From Pseudomonadota bacterium (GTDB taxonomy: Bacteria > Pseudomonadota > Gammaproteobacteria > Steroidobacterales > Steroidobacteraceae), in contig JAKAXA010000011.1 of the NCBI GenBank assembly GCA_021816775.1, forward strand, positions 1 through 64,000: a stretch of DNA of 64,000 nt, given 5' to 3'. Positions 26,886 through 37,807 of this stretch are shown piece by piece. A model generated the notes under the pieces. It saw only the letters and a list, made by a program, of their open reading frames with translations. It was not told the DNA's origin and did no database searches. Positions within the stretch are counted from its first letter, which is position 1. Each line of letters opens with the position of its first letter. Both the position numbers and the translations under genes were made by a program.

Positions 26886-28240
26886 ATCCGCTCGAACCGC
26901 GGCGTGCCGCAAACTGGCGTGCCGGACTGCGCCGCAGCCTGCTCGCCGTGCAGCAGACCGAACGGCCGCCGGTGGAGGGTTCCCTCACCCGTATGGTTGG
27001 CTTGACGCTCGAGGCGGCGGGCTGCCAGGCCGCAGTGGGCGATTACTGCGACGTGATCGCCGGCAACGGGGCGCGCATCGAATCGGAAGTCGTCGGTTTC
27101 GCCGGCGACCGTCTCTTTCTCATGCCCGCCGGCGATGCCCACGGGCTGGGGCCCAACGCGCGCGTCATTCCGCGCCAGCACGCCGGCACCGTTCAAGTCG
27201 GCGCGCAGTTGCTTGGCCGGATCATCGACGGCAACGCGCAGCCGCTCGACGGGCTCGGGCCTCTCGGCTGCACCGAGACGGTGCGCTTGACCGGCCGTCC
27301 GATCAATCCGCTCTCGCGCCAGCCGATCTGCGAGCCGCTCGATGTCGGCATCCGCGCAATCAACTCCCTGCTGACGATCGGTCGCGGTCAGCGCGTCGGT
27401 CTGTTCGCCGGCAGCGGCGTCGGCAAGAGCGTGCTGTTGGGGATGATGGCCCGATACACCAGCGCGCAGGTCATCGTGGTCGGACTGATCGGCGAGCGTG
27501 GCCGCGAGGTCAAGGAGTTCGTCGAGCGCATCCTCGGTCCGCAGGATCGCACGCGCGCGGTGGTGGTGGCCGCGCCCGCCGACGCGCCGCCGCTGACTCG
27601 TCTGCACGGCGCGTGGCTTGCGACCGCGATTGCCGAGTACTTCCGCGATCAGGGCGCGAGCGTTCTGCTGTTGATGGACTCGCTGACGCGCTTTGCGCAG
27701 GCGCAGCGCGAGATCGCGCTGGCGATCGGCGAGGCGCCGGCGACCAAGGGGTATCCGCCATCAGTGTTCGCGCGCATGCCGCAGCTGGTCGAGCGCGCCG
27801 GCAACGGTCCGCAGGGCTGCGGGTCGATCACCGCCTTCTACACGGTGCTTACCGAGGGCGACGACCAGAACGATCCGATCGCCGATTGCGCGCGCGCCAT
27901 CCTCGATGGGCACATCGTGCTCTCGAGGCGTATCGCCGAAAGCGGACACTATCCGGCAATCGACATCGAGGCGTCCGTAAGCCGCGCCATGCACGAGATC
28001 GTCGCGCCGGCGCATTTCGGCGGCGCCCGGCAGTTGCGCCAGATGCTCTCGACGTACCAGCAGCATCGCGATCTGGTGGCGATCGGCGCGTATCAGCGCG
28101 GCAGCGATGCGCGGGTCGATCAGGCCATCGGCCTGTGGCCGCGGATGCAGCATTTTCTCCAACAGGACGTGCGCGAGCGCGTCGATTTTGCCGCGAGCCT
28201 CGCTGCACTCGATGCCGTGCTCGCCGAAGAGAAGACATGA
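26882..28240 (+). CDS. fliI: Flagellar export ATPase FliI
   Basis: A 452-residue hexameric ATPase related to the F1 beta subunit. Walker A AGSGVGKS is near residues 176-183, Walker B is in [19 protein letters not shown], and the family block [20 protein letters not shown] is present. It powers unfolding and delivery of export substrates. The gene is coupled by ATGA overlaps to fliH and fliJ. Confidence 0.97.
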   Translation: MNPLEPRRAANWRAGLRRSLLAVQQTERPPVEGSLTRMVGLTLEAAGCQAAVGDYCDVIAGNGARIESEVVGFAGDRLFLMPAGDAHGLGPNARVIPRQHAGTVQVGAQLLGRIIDGNAQPLDGLGPLGCTETVRLTGRPINPLSRQPICEPLDVGIRAINSLLTIGRGQRVGLFAGSGVGKSVLLGMMARYTSAQVIVVGLIGERGREVKEFVERILGPQDRTRAVVVAAPADAPPLTRLHGAWLATAIAEYFRDQGASVLLLMDSLTRFAQAQREIALAIGEAPATKGYPPSVFARMPQLVERAGNGPQGCGSITAFYTVLTEGDDQNDPIADCARAILDGHIVLSRRIAESGHYPAIDIEASVSRAMHEIVAPAHFGGARQLRQMLSTYQQHRDLVAIGAYQRGSDARVDQAIGLWPRMQHFLQQDVRERVDFAASLAALDAVLAEEKT

Positions 28241-28692
28241 AGAAGACACAACGCATCGACATGGTTCAGCGCGTGGTCGATGACCACGAGCGCCGCAAGG
28301 CCGAGGCGCTCGCGGTTTGCGAGCGGCGCGTGCACGAGGCGCAATCGCGCCTCGATGAGCTCGAGAGCTATCGCAACGCCTACCTGCATGATTTCGCCAA
28401 GCGCGCGCAGGCCGGTCTCGACGGCGCGGGCGTGCGCGAGTATCAGGTGTTTCTCGGCCGCCTCGAGGAGGCGCTGCATCATCAGAACCAGATCCTGACC
28501 CAGGCCGAGCTGACGCGCCGCGCGGAACTGGAGAGCTGGCGCAGCGCCGCGCGGCGTGCGGCGGCAGTCGATACGCTCGCCAAGCATTGGCGCGCCGAGG
28601 AGCAGCGCGCGGAGGATAGGCGCGATCAGCACGAGAGCGATGAGCGCTCGCAACAATCCTGGAGCCGTGGGAGTCACCTTCGTGTCACCTGA
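28237..28692 (+). CDS. fliJ: Flagellar export chaperone FliJ
   Basis: A 151-residue, almost entirely helical coiled-coil protein rich in Arg, Glu and Ala, of the size and position of FliJ. FliJ acts with FliI at the export gate. Sequence identity in this family is low, so the call rests mainly on size, coiled coil and the fliI-fliJ-fliK order. The long frame from 26503 that includes it is a shadow of fliH and fliI. Confidence 0.88.
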   Translation: MKKTQRIDMVQRVVDDHERRKAEALAVCERRVHEAQSRLDELESYRNAYLHDFAKRAQAGLDGAGVREYQVFLGRLEEALHHQNQILTQAELTRRAELESWRSAARRAAAVDTLAKHWRAEEQRAEDRRDQHESDERSQQSWSRGSHLRVT

Positions 28693-29902
28693 AACCGTAC
28701 TCGCCGTCGGGGCGGGCTCGTCACCCGCTCCGTCCGCCTCGCCGGCCTCGCTCGCCGCGGGCGGCTCCGGCGGCTCGTCCACAGGCGGCACTGGCGCTGG
28801 CTTCGGAGGCGGACCCGGCGCGGGCGTCTCCGAGGGGCCGGCGGGCGGCGCTGCCGAGCGCTCCGTGCAGGGCTCGAGCGCTGAGCATGGCGAGCGCGCA
28901 CTTCGCGGCGAGATCCACAAGCGCGTGGGCAAGGCCCCCCGAGGGCGCGCAGCGCAGCCGCCGACGCCATCGCAGAGCGAGAGGCAGACCGGCAAGAATT
29001 TCTCCCAGACACTGGCGCAATCGCTTGCCTCGCCGCCGACGGCGCCGACGCCACCGGTGGCAGCGCCCGTGACGGCGCGCGCCGGCAGGCCGGCGAAGGC
29101 CTCAGCCGAGCACTCGACGGACAAGGCGCGCAAACTCGATCCGGTCAGCTCAGCGATGGCGATGGTGCGCGAGGCCGTTCCGGTCGCCTCTGCGACCTCG
29201 ATTGTGCATGCTGGCGAGAACAAACGGCACGGCGCGATGCAGACGGTGCAGGCGACGCACGCGGATGCGGCAAGTGCGACGGTGAATCAGAATGAACAGC
29301 CCGCGCCGCGGGCCGCGCTGCCCGCACAGGCGGCAGGTCAGGGCGCCGGTGCGTCCCGGAGCGCACCGGCCCAACAGGTCAAACCGGCCCCGAGCAGCGT
29401 CAGTGCCCTCAACAATGCCGCAGTGCTGGCTGCCGGTCACCTTGCCGCCGGGCCGCATGCCGGCGCGCCTGCTGCCCCGGCAAGCGCGACGCTCGGCGAG
29501 CCGGTCGGCTCGAGCGGCTGGACCCGGCAACTCGGTGCGCAGTTGACGTGGATGGCGCGCCAGGGCATTCAATCGGCGTCGCTGCAGGTCTCGCCACAGC
29601 ATCTGGGTCCGGTGCAGGTGAGCATCTCGGTCCAGCATGGCCAGGCGAGCGTGTGGTTCGGGGCCGCACAGGCGCAGACCCGCCAGGCGCTCACCCAGGC
29701 GCTGCCGGAGCTGCACGCGATGTTCGCCAGTCAGGGGCTCGCGTTGACCGATTCGGGCGTCTCGCATGATGCCCCGCGCGACCCGCGCCGCGCGGCCCGG
29801 CAGGGGACTGGCGCTAGCGGCGAGGTCGGCGCGCCGCAGTCCGGCGCAAGCGCGTCGAGCGGCGCGCTCGAGGGCGTCGGGCTGATCGACACCTACGCCT
29901 GA
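28682..29902 (+). CDS. fliK: Flagellar hook-length control protein FliK
   Basis: A protein of about 406 residues. The N-terminal two thirds are Ala/Pro/Ser/Gly-rich and poorly structured, like the molecular-ruler part of FliK. The C-terminal domain has WTRQLGAQLTWMARQGIQSA and LQVSPQHLGPVQVSISVQ, the Flg_hook signature that contacts FlhB. The GTG at 28682 is chosen because GGGAG lies 8 bases upstream and it overlaps fliJ by 11 bases; an ATG at 28640 is possible but has a weaker site. It is the last gene of the fliE operon. Confidence 0.87.
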   Translation: MSPETVLAVGAGSSPAPSASPASLAAGGSGGSSTGGTGAGFGGGPGAGVSEGPAGGAAERSVQGSSAEHGERALRGEIHKRVGKAPRGRAAQPPTPSQSERQTGKNFSQTLAQSLASPPTAPTPPVAAPVTARAGRPAKASAEHSTDKARKLDPVSSAMAMVREAVPVASATSIVHAGENKRHGAMQTVQATHADAASATVNQNEQPAPRAALPAQAAGQGAGASRSAPAQQVKPAPSSVSALNNAAVLAAGHLAAGPHAGAPAAPASATLGEPVGSSGWTRQLGAQLTWMARQGIQSASLQVSPQHLGPVQVSISVQHGQASVWFGAAQAQTRQALTQALPELHAMFASQGLALTDSGVSHDAPRDPRRAARQGTGASGEVGAPQSGASASSGALEGVGLIDTYA

Positions 29903-29920
29903 CGGCGATCTCAGCGGCTC

Positions 29921-30496
29921 TCAGGACTTGCGATTCGGACTGTGCCGGCCGGCGATCTGGCGGCGATGACGGCGGAAGGCGATCTTGGCAATGACGGCCG
30001 CAAGCGCATCGTCGAGCGGCTCGAAGCGCACCTTGACCTCGCCGGCAGGCGAGACGGCCCTCACCTCGCCGGGCAGGCGCAGTGGCTGGGCCACGCACTC
30101 GTGCAGATGAATCTCCAAAAGGCCGTGCGCACCGGTCTCCGGCAGCGTCCCCGAGGCGCGCCAGATGGCCCCGCGGGCGTTGAAGCGCAGCGGCGCAGCG
30201 GGTGGCCGTGGCCGGTTCAGCGCCAGCAGCTGACCCACGAGCCCGAGCAGCAGCGTCATCTTGCGGTCCAGGCGCTGGATATCCGCCGCGAGCGGCGCGT
30301 TCTCATCGGGCTTGTCGATGACACCGTGATCCTCGAGGGCGTCCCACGCCTGCAGTACCTGCAGGTTGCGCTCGGCGAGGCTGGCCGCCGCCGCCGGCTG
30401 CGGCGGCTGGCTGTGCCAGCGCACCGGGAGCACGTCCTGGAAGGCCAGCTCCTCGTAGAGGACGATGGTATCGGCGGTATCGTGGCTATCTAACAT
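29921..30496 (-). CDS. Atypical PilZ-domain protein (tPilZ-like)
   Basis: A 191-residue protein convergent with fliK. An N-terminal portion is followed by a long helix with heptad-like hydrophobics (IQRLDRKMTLLLGLVGQLLA) and then a beta-rich PilZ-like segment with LRFNARGAIWRAS. The arrangement matches the atypical tetrameric PilZ family described in Xanthomonas. The canonical RxxxR and DxSxxG motifs for c-di-GMP binding are not evident, as is known for that family. The location suggests a link to motility, but the function is not shown. Confidence 0.7.
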   Translation of the reverse strand: MLDSHDTADTIVLYEELAFQDVLPVRWHSQPPQPAAAASLAERNLQVLQAWDALEDHGVIDKPDENAPLAADIQRLDRKMTLLLGLVGQLLALNRPRPPAAPLRFNARGAIWRASGTLPETGAHGLLEIHLHECVAQPLRLPGEVRAVSPAGEVKVRFEPLDDALAAVIAKIAFRRHRRQIAGRHSPNRKS

Positions 30497-30540
30497 AATC
30501 CGGTCGGCGACCCGATCCCGCGATGGCGTGCGCGGCCGGC

Positions 30541-31251
30541 TCAGCCGGCATTCGGCAGCGTGCTCACCCGGGCCGGGTTGTTTGCCTCTTCATAGAAGAA
30601 TCGGCGTACGCGCATGGCTTGCTCCAGCCGGCCCTTGCGCACGTACGTCTGATAGAGCAGATCCTTCATCACCTCGAGCAGCACGCCCGCCTCGTGGCTC
30701 TGCAGCAGCGGGATGCCGGGCCGCGGGTCGGAGGCGATGCCGAACAGGACGCTCCTGATCTTGGCGAACATCTCCGGCGCGAGCGCGGCAAGCTCACGCA
30801 CGTCGTTCAACGCGTCGAACAGCTTCAGTTTGCCGGCCTCGCCGAGGTCGGCGAACAGGGCCTGCGCGGTGCGCCGGCACATCGAGGCGAAGGCGTTGTA
30901 GGCGCCGCTCGAGAAGCATGCGAGCGCCTCCTTGAACAGCACTTCCACCTCTTCCGGCAGATACATGCCGTCGAATCTCTCTCGCGCCCGTTCCACTTCG
31001 GTGAACTGCGGCGAGAGCTCCACGCGCGCCGGGGTATAGGCGCGGACGGTGAAGCGCAGGAAAATGGGCGCCAGGCACGCATCGCAGCGCAAGACGATGC
31101 CGATCTGCGCGGGCCGGGAGGCCTGCAGCTCCTGGAAGCGCGGCACGGCGGTGGCGGTGATGTGCGCGAGCACCTGGCAGTGCGGGCACAGCAGCACCAG
31201 GCGCTTGCCCTGGTCGTGAATCAGACGGCTTTCCGCATCGATGTGAGGCAT
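30541..31251 (-). CDS. DUF4145-containing protein with zinc ribbon
   Basis: A protein of about 236 residues. The N-terminal third has two CxxC pairs, CPHC and CDAC, spaced like a zinc ribbon. The C-terminal half is helical (YLPEEVEVLFKEALACFSSG, NAFASMCRRTAQALF) and matches the DUF4145 pattern, which often occurs in DNA-associated and restriction-type proteins. The start at 31251 is preferred to 31299 because a TATAAT box covers the earlier codon. There is no obvious partner; the neighbours are tPilZ and mprF. Confidence 0.7.
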   Translation of the reverse strand: MPHIDAESRLIHDQGKRLVLLCPHCQVLAHITATAVPRFQELQASRPAQIGIVLRCDACLAPIFLRFTVRAYTPARVELSPQFTEVERARERFDGMYLPEEVEVLFKEALACFSSGAYNAFASMCRRTAQALFADLGEAGKLKLFDALNDVRELAALAPEMFAKIRSVLFGIASDPRPGIPLLQSHEAGVLLEVMKDLLYQTYVRKGRLEQAMRVRRFFYEEANNPARVSTLPNAG

Positions 31252-31298
31252 GGCGGCGTTGCGCTGCTGTTTGTCTGATAGCCACTGCCGAGACGGCA

Positions 31299-31304
31299 AT
31301 TATA
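31299..31304 (-). promoter_or_regulatory. -10 box of the DUF4145 gene
   Basis: A perfect TATAAT on the minus strand, 48 bases before the chosen ATG. No good -35 hexamer lies 16-18 bases further upstream, so the promoter is partly supported. Confidence 0.4.
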
Positions 31305-31357
31305 ACCCAGGACCGGCTGATTTGCCCCGCGTGCCGCCCCCGGGCTGGCGTTGGCGC

Positions 31358-33940
31358 TTATCCGCCCGATTTACGCGCCACCCCGCCGCCGATCAGCCGC
31401 GCCAGATCCAGCAGCACGCGCGGCAGAGCGATGTCGCTGCGGGCGAGCAGATAGCGAGTCTCCCAGTGCGGTCCGAAGCGCTCGAAGTAACGGCGCATCT
31501 GCTCGAAACGTTCGAAATGCTCCCCGTGGGTGAACATCAGGCGGCCGGCCCGCTGCCACGCCGGCGCAAGCGGGTCGCGCTCCAGGCCCTCGAGCGGCAC
31601 CATGCCGAGATTGGCCCAGTGATAGCCCTGCGAACGTGCCCACAACAGCGTCTCGATCAGCAGGTAGCTCATGGTGCCGATCGGCACATCGGGCAGGAGT
31701 CGAATCAGGTCGAGGGCGATTTCGCGATGGTTGGCGGCCGGCCACAGATCGGCGAACGCGACCGGCTCGGCGCCGCGGCGCACGATGGCGAGGGGAAAGT
31801 GGCGCAGGTAGCGCGGCGAGAAAAAGCCGGCCGAAAAGCGTCGCTCGCCGGTGGCGTGGCGTGCAAGCCAGGCGTCCGAGATCGACCTCAGCTCGGCCAA
31901 CAGCGGTCCAGGGGCCGGCGCGGCCTGCACCTGGAAGGACAGCTCGGCACGGTGCGCGTACTGCACGAGGTGGCGCAGTCCGGCGCGCTCGGCGCCGTGC
32001 AGCGAGAAGTCCGCAAGCAGCACCAGCGCCTGCGCGCCGATCGGCTGCGGCGCCAGGCCCAGGTCCTCATAGGCGCTCAACCACTGCGTGCCGGTCTGAT
32101 AGAACACCGGCTGGCCGCCATGACGGTCTGCGATCTGACAGAACCGCCACAGCAGCTCCTGGGCCCCGGCGCGCTCGCCCACCGGATCGCCCAATGCGAC
32201 CCAGCTGCGCCCGGCCACCTGGTAAGTCAGCAATGCTTCGCCGGATTCGGCGAACAGCAGCCGCTTGTCGCCGGTGAGCGCTGCATTGGCCAGCGTCTCC
32301 TCGCCGCGCTCGATCAGCCGGCGCGCGCGCGCCAGATCCGCACCGCTCGCGGCGGCCGGCTCCGGCGGGGCCGGCCGCAGGAGGTTGGCCGTCAGATAAC
32401 CGGCGGCAAGCGCCGCCGGCACGAGTCCCCCGCGCAGCATCCGTCCGTACGCCAGATGGGCGCCGTCGGCCCACCAGGGCGTCGCGCCGTGGTGGGTCAG
32501 CAACCCGGCCCACACGGCAAGGACAATCACGCTGCCGACGGCCGTGATCCACACCGGCGTGAATCGCTCATCGATGATGGCCGTCGGGCGGTAGAAGGCA
32601 TCGCGCCCGAGCCACAATACCGCCAGCACCAGCGCGAGCAGCGGGGCTTCCTCGACGAGCAGCCCCTGCGCGAGTGAGGTCGCCATGGCGAGCAGCAGCA
32701 GCCGGCTGGCGAGCTGGTAGGCAGTGCGGACCCGCCGGAACAGCGCGCGCGCGAGCAGCAGCAGAGCGACACCGCTCACGCTCGCGACCAGGCCGGCAGC
32801 GGCCGACACCGCCGGCGGCAGCGCGCGCCTGAGCAACGGCAGGAAAACCTCAACCGGCGGCCACATCACCGCCACGATGAGCAGCGCGCCGGCGAGGAAC
32901 ACCAGCGAGCCGGCGATCTGCGGGGCCACCGGCGTCACGTAGGTCGCGGCGCGCTCGCGGGCGCGCGCCAGATTGCCGCGCCGCGTGTTGAGCTCCTGGT
33001 ACGCGAACAGCGCCGCGCCGACCAGCAGAGGCGCCAGGTAATACACCGCGCGGAAGGCGAGCAGCGCGCCGAGCACCGAATCGGTCGGCGCGGTGTGCAG
33101 CGCGAGCAGCATCACCGTTTCAAAGACGCCGATGCCGCCGGGCACGTGGCTCAGGATGCCGGCCGAGAGCGCGATCGCGTAGGTGCCCATGAACGGCACC
33201 AGCCCGATGTGCGCCGCGCTCGGCAGCAGCCACCACAGCACCGAGCCCTCGATGGTGAGGTCGGTCATGCTGAGCAGGATCTGGCCGGCACCGAGCCCGA
33301 AGCCCGGCGCGCGCAGCGCCCAACCGCGAATCTCGATCGCGCGGCGCGACAGACCTGCCCAGAGCACGTAGGCGCAGACCGCCCCCAGCAGCGTGACACC
33401 GGCCAGGCGCAGCCAAGGAGCGGGCAGGTGCAGGGCTGTCGCCGCGGCCGCCGGCGCAAGCGCGAGCGACAGTCCCACAATCGAGGTCAGCCCGAGGGCG
33501 ATCGAGAGGCTGTAGAAGACCGTGATGGTCGCCACTTCCACCGCCGTGATGCCCGCCGCGGTGTACAGTCGCAGCCGGATTGCTCCGCCGGTGAACGCCG
33601 AAAAGCCGAGGTTGTGGCCGAACACCGCGGCGATGAACGCGGTGAACATGACACGTCCGTAGCTCAGCTGCTTGCGCACGTAGCGCAATGCCAGCACATC
33701 GTAGCCGCTGATCAGACAGTAGCTTGCGGCGGTCAGCGCCAGCGCGGCGAGCACGTGCATGCGCGGGATGCTGCGCAGGTGCGCGAGGACACCCGCCAGG
33801 CTCATGCGCGCGAGCTCGCCGTGCAGGACGTAGCCCACGGCGGCGAGCACGATGAGCGCAGCGAGCGGGCCGAGCCAGCGCAGCAGCTCGAGGGCGCGGG
33901 ATCGGCTTGCGCTCGAGCGTGCGGCCGGAGGGCTTGCCAC
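31358..33940 (-). CDS. mprF: Phosphatidylglycerol lysyltransferase/flippase MprF
   Basis: An 860-residue bifunctional membrane protein. The N-terminal flippase (about residues 20-520) has some 14 hydrophobic segments, including GHNLGFSAFTGGAIRLRLYT. The C-terminal cytoplasmic synthetase (about 545-855, DUF2156 fold) has LPDVPIGTMSYLLIETLLWA and YHWANLGMVPLEGL. MprF transfers lysine (or alanine) from aminoacyl-tRNA to phosphatidylglycerol and moves the product outward, giving resistance to cationic peptides. The GTG start has GGAG 6 bases upstream. Which amino acid is used cannot be read from sequence. Confidence 0.9.
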   Translation of the reverse strand: MASPPAARSSASRSRALELLRWLGPLAALIVLAAVGYVLHGELARMSLAGVLAHLRSIPRMHVLAALALTAASYCLISGYDVLALRYVRKQLSYGRVMFTAFIAAVFGHNLGFSAFTGGAIRLRLYTAAGITAVEVATITVFYSLSIALGLTSIVGLSLALAPAAAATALHLPAPWLRLAGVTLLGAVCAYVLWAGLSRRAIEIRGWALRAPGFGLGAGQILLSMTDLTIEGSVLWWLLPSAAHIGLVPFMGTYAIALSAGILSHVPGGIGVFETVMLLALHTAPTDSVLGALLAFRAVYYLAPLLVGAALFAYQELNTRRGNLARARERAATYVTPVAPQIAGSLVFLAGALLIVAVMWPPVEVFLPLLRRALPPAVSAAAGLVASVSGVALLLLARALFRRVRTAYQLASRLLLLAMATSLAQGLLVEEAPLLALVLAVLWLGRDAFYRPTAIIDERFTPVWITAVGSVIVLAVWAGLLTHHGATPWWADGAHLAYGRMLRGGLVPAALAAGYLTANLLRPAPPEPAAASGADLARARRLIERGEETLANAALTGDKRLLFAESGEALLTYQVAGRSWVALGDPVGERAGAQELLWRFCQIADRHGGQPVFYQTGTQWLSAYEDLGLAPQPIGAQALVLLADFSLHGAERAGLRHLVQYAHRAELSFQVQAAPAPGPLLAELRSISDAWLARHATGERRFSAGFFSPRYLRHFPLAIVRRGAEPVAFADLWPAANHREIALDLIRLLPDVPIGTMSYLLIETLLWARSQGYHWANLGMVPLEGLERDPLAPAWQRAGRLMFTHGEHFERFEQMRRYFERFGPHWETRYLLARSDIALPRVLLDLARLIGGGVARKSGG

Positions 33941-33962
33941 TAGCGGCTCCCGACTCCGTGCA

Positions 33963-33984
33963 CCGCGACTGCTGTGCGTCGCGG
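33963..33984. repeat. 7-bp inverted repeat between ettA and mprF
   Basis: CCGCGAC, eight bases, GTCGCGG. It lies between the end of ettA and the start of mprF on the minus strand. It could form an RNA hairpin, but no T-run follows, so an intrinsic terminator is not supported. Confidence 0.4.
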
Positions 33985-34037
33985 ACGCTGCGTGTTGGTA
34001 TGCGGATCGGGCTTACGCACGGCGCTGCATCGGGGCC

Positions 34038-35711
<1,674 letters not shown>

Positions 35712-35865
35712 GCAATCTCTGCAGCGGGTGGATGAGGCGAGCCGGGCACAGGGTTCGCCCGGGGGCCGGCATTATCGCGCGAGCGCGGCGGGCTTGGGCA
35801 GAGGGTGCGCGGGGGGGAGCGGGGGCCCCGGCTGGCGGAAATCTGCCCAGAGCCGGTCGCTTCGG

Positions 35866-35871
35866 TACAAT
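35866..35871 (+). promoter_or_regulatory. Possible -10 box of glyA
   Basis: TACAAT, five of six matches to TATAAT, stands out in very GC-rich surroundings 68 bases before the glyA ATG. The hexamer 17 bases upstream (CTGCCC) is a poor -35. The remaining 227-base ettA-glyA gap shows no recognisable riboswitch. Confidence 0.35.
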
Positions 35872-35938
35872 TCGCCCGCCCGCCGCGCCGGCTTCGCTGC
35901 GCGCGCCCGGGGTTCGCGCCCATCAGCAGAGGCTTCGC

Positions 35939-37198
35939 ATGTTCGCAAAATCCCAGGATATCCGCAGTTTTGACCCTGAGCTCGCCCGGGCCATCGACGG
36001 CGAGCGGCGCCGGCAGGAGGAGCACATCGAGCTGATCGCCTCGGAAAACTACGCCAGTCCGCGCGTGCTCGAGGCGCAGGGGTCGGTGCTGACCAACAAG
36101 TACGCCGAGGGCTATCCCGGCAAGCGCTACTACGGCGGGTGCGAATACGTCGACATCGCCGAGCAGCTGGCCATCGAGCGCGCCAAGAAGCTCTTCGGAG
36201 CCGCCTACGCCAACGTGCAGCCGCATTCGGGCTCCCAGGCCAATGCCGCCGCCTACTTCGCGTTGGTGCAACCCGGCGATCCCATCCTCGGCATGAGCCT
36301 GGATCACGGCGGACACCTGACCCATGGCGCGCGCGTGAATTTCTCCGGCAAATTCTTCCGCGCCGCACAGTACGGGATCCGGCCCGACACCGGGGAGATC
36401 GACTACGAGCAGGTGGCGCGCCTGGCCGAGGAGCATCGCCCCAAGATGATCATCGCCGGGTTTTCCGCCTACTCGCGCGTGGTCGACTGGGCTCGTTTCG
36501 CCGAGATCGCCAAGGGCGTGGGGGCGTACCTGGTGGTGGACATGGCTCACGTCGCAGGCCTGGTCGCCGCGGGCGTCTATCCCAGTCCGTTGCCGTATGC
36601 CGACGTCGTCACCACCACGACGCACAAGACACTGCGCGGCCCACGCGGCGGAATGATCCTGGCGCGGGCCAACGAGGACATTCAGAAGAAGCTCAACTCG
36701 CTGGTCTTCCCCGGTACCCAGGGCGGACCGCTCATGCATGTGATCGCGGCCAAGGCGGTGGCACTGCTCGAGGCGCTGCAGCCGCAATTCGTGGACTATC
36801 AGAGGCAGGTGGTCGCCAATGCACGCGCCATGGCCGCCCGTCTGGCGCAGCGCGGATACGATATCGTTTCCGGCGGCACGGACAATCACCTGTTCCTGCT
36901 CAGCCTGATCGGACGTGACATTACCGGAAAGGACGCCGATGCAGCCCTCGGCAAGGCGAATATCACGGTCAACAAGAACGCCGTGCCCAACGATCCGCGG
37001 CCGCCGTCGATCAGCAGCGGCCTGCGCATCGGCACCCCGGCGGCGACCACTCGCGGTTTCAAGGAGGCCGAGGTTGAGCGCGTGGCCGATCTGCTCGCCG
37101 ATGTGCTCGATGCGGGTGGAGAGGCGACGGTGATCGAGCGCGTGCGCGGCGAGGCGCTCGAGCTCTGCGGCCGCTTCCCGGTGTACGGGAAGGTGTGA
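35939..37198 (+). CDS. glyA: Serine hydroxymethyltransferase
   Basis: A 419-residue PLP enzyme that converts serine and tetrahydrofolate to glycine and methylene-THF. The PLP lysine lies in [36 protein letters not shown] and [20 protein letters not shown] are family blocks. The start at 35939 ([10 protein letters not shown]) gives the standard length; the longer frame adds a low-complexity GC-rich leader with no homology. It heads the glyA-nrdR-rib group and ends 27 bases before nrdR. Confidence 0.97.
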   Translation: MFAKSQDIRSFDPELARAIDGERRRQEEHIELIASENYASPRVLEAQGSVLTNKYAEGYPGKRYYGGCEYVDIAEQLAIERAKKLFGAAYANVQPHSGSQANAAAYFALVQPGDPILGMSLDHGGHLTHGARVNFSGKFFRAAQYGIRPDTGEIDYEQVARLAEEHRPKMIIAGFSAYSRVVDWARFAEIAKGVGAYLVVDMAHVAGLVAAGVYPSPLPYADVVTTTTHKTLRGPRGGMILARANEDIQKKLNSLVFPGTQGGPLMHVIAAKAVALLEALQPQFVDYQRQVVANARAMAARLAQRGYDIVSGGTDNHLFLLSLIGRDITGKDADAALGKANITVNKNAVPNDPRPPSISSGLRIGTPAATTRGFKEAEVERVADLLADVLDAGGEATVIERVRGEALELCGRFPVYGKV

Positions 37199-37225
37199 GC
37201 GGACGGGGATCGCGGACAGTCAGCC

Positions 37226-37798
37226 ATGCATTGTCCGTTCTGCGGTCACGTCGAGACCAAGGTGACCGACTCGCGTCTGGCGAGCGACGGCGGGCAGATC
37301 CGTCGCCGGCGCGAGTGTCTGGCCTGCGGCGAGCGGTTCACGACCTTCGAGACCGCGGAGCTGGTCATGCCGATGGTGGTCAAGGGCGACCGGCGCCGAG
37401 AAGCGTTCGACGAGTCGAAGCTGCGCGCCGGCATGGAGAAGGCGCTGGAGAAGCGGCCAGTGGCGCGCGAGGCGATCGATGCGGCGGTGAGCCGCATCAC
37501 CCATCGGGTGCGCACGCTCGGGGAGCGGGAAATGGCCTCCGGCGCGATCGGCGAGCTGGTCATGGAGGAGCTGCGCCAGCTCGATGAGGTGGCCTACGTG
37601 CGCTTCGCCTCGGTGTATCGGCATTTCGAGGACGTCGAGGCATTTCACGAGGAGATCCGCAAGCTGCGCGATGCGCGCGCGGGGCGGCCGGCGCGAGCGC
37701 GCAAGCGCGCTCCGGCATCCGTCGCGCAGCGCGAGCAGCTGTCGCTGCTGCCGCCGGAGACGCCGCCCGAGCGCGGCGAGAACGGCGAATCCGAGTGA
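37226..37798 (+). CDS. nrdR: Ribonucleotide reductase regulator NrdR
   Basis: A 190-residue NrdR: an N-terminal zinc ribbon (MHCPFCGH, then [13 protein letters not shown]) and an ATP-cone domain ([20 protein letters not shown]) that senses dATP/ATP to repress nrd genes. The family is usually about 150-170 residues; here a basic then Pro/Glu-rich tail of about 35 residues is added. The usual neighbours glyA and ribD are present. Confidence 0.95.
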   Translation: MHCPFCGHVETKVTDSRLASDGGQIRRRRECLACGERFTTFETAELVMPMVVKGDRRREAFDESKLRAGMEKALEKRPVAREAIDAAVSRITHRVRTLGEREMASGAIGELVMEELRQLDEVAYVRFASVYRHFEDVEAFHEEIRKLRDARAGRPARARKRAPASVAQREQLSLLPPETPPERGENGESE

Positions 37799-37807
37799 GC
37801 GGGGCGC

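Noticed and set aside
26503-28236. Long plus-strand frame through fliH and fliI that ends as fliJ
   Set aside because: Only the last 151 codons (28237 onward) form a coiled-coil FliJ; the earlier part is Arg-rich shadow sequence.
30468-30495. Second GCCGATA sigma-28 -10 box near the tPilZ start
   Set aside because: It overlaps the tPilZ start of translation and no TCAA or TAAA lies 15 bases upstream.
33941-34037. Intrinsic terminator after ettA
   Set aside because: A 7-bp inverted repeat exists but no T-run follows it, so only the repeat is listed.
35712-35938. Glycine or other riboswitch before glyA
   Set aside because: I could not find the paired aptamer cores; the region is mostly G-runs and C-runs.
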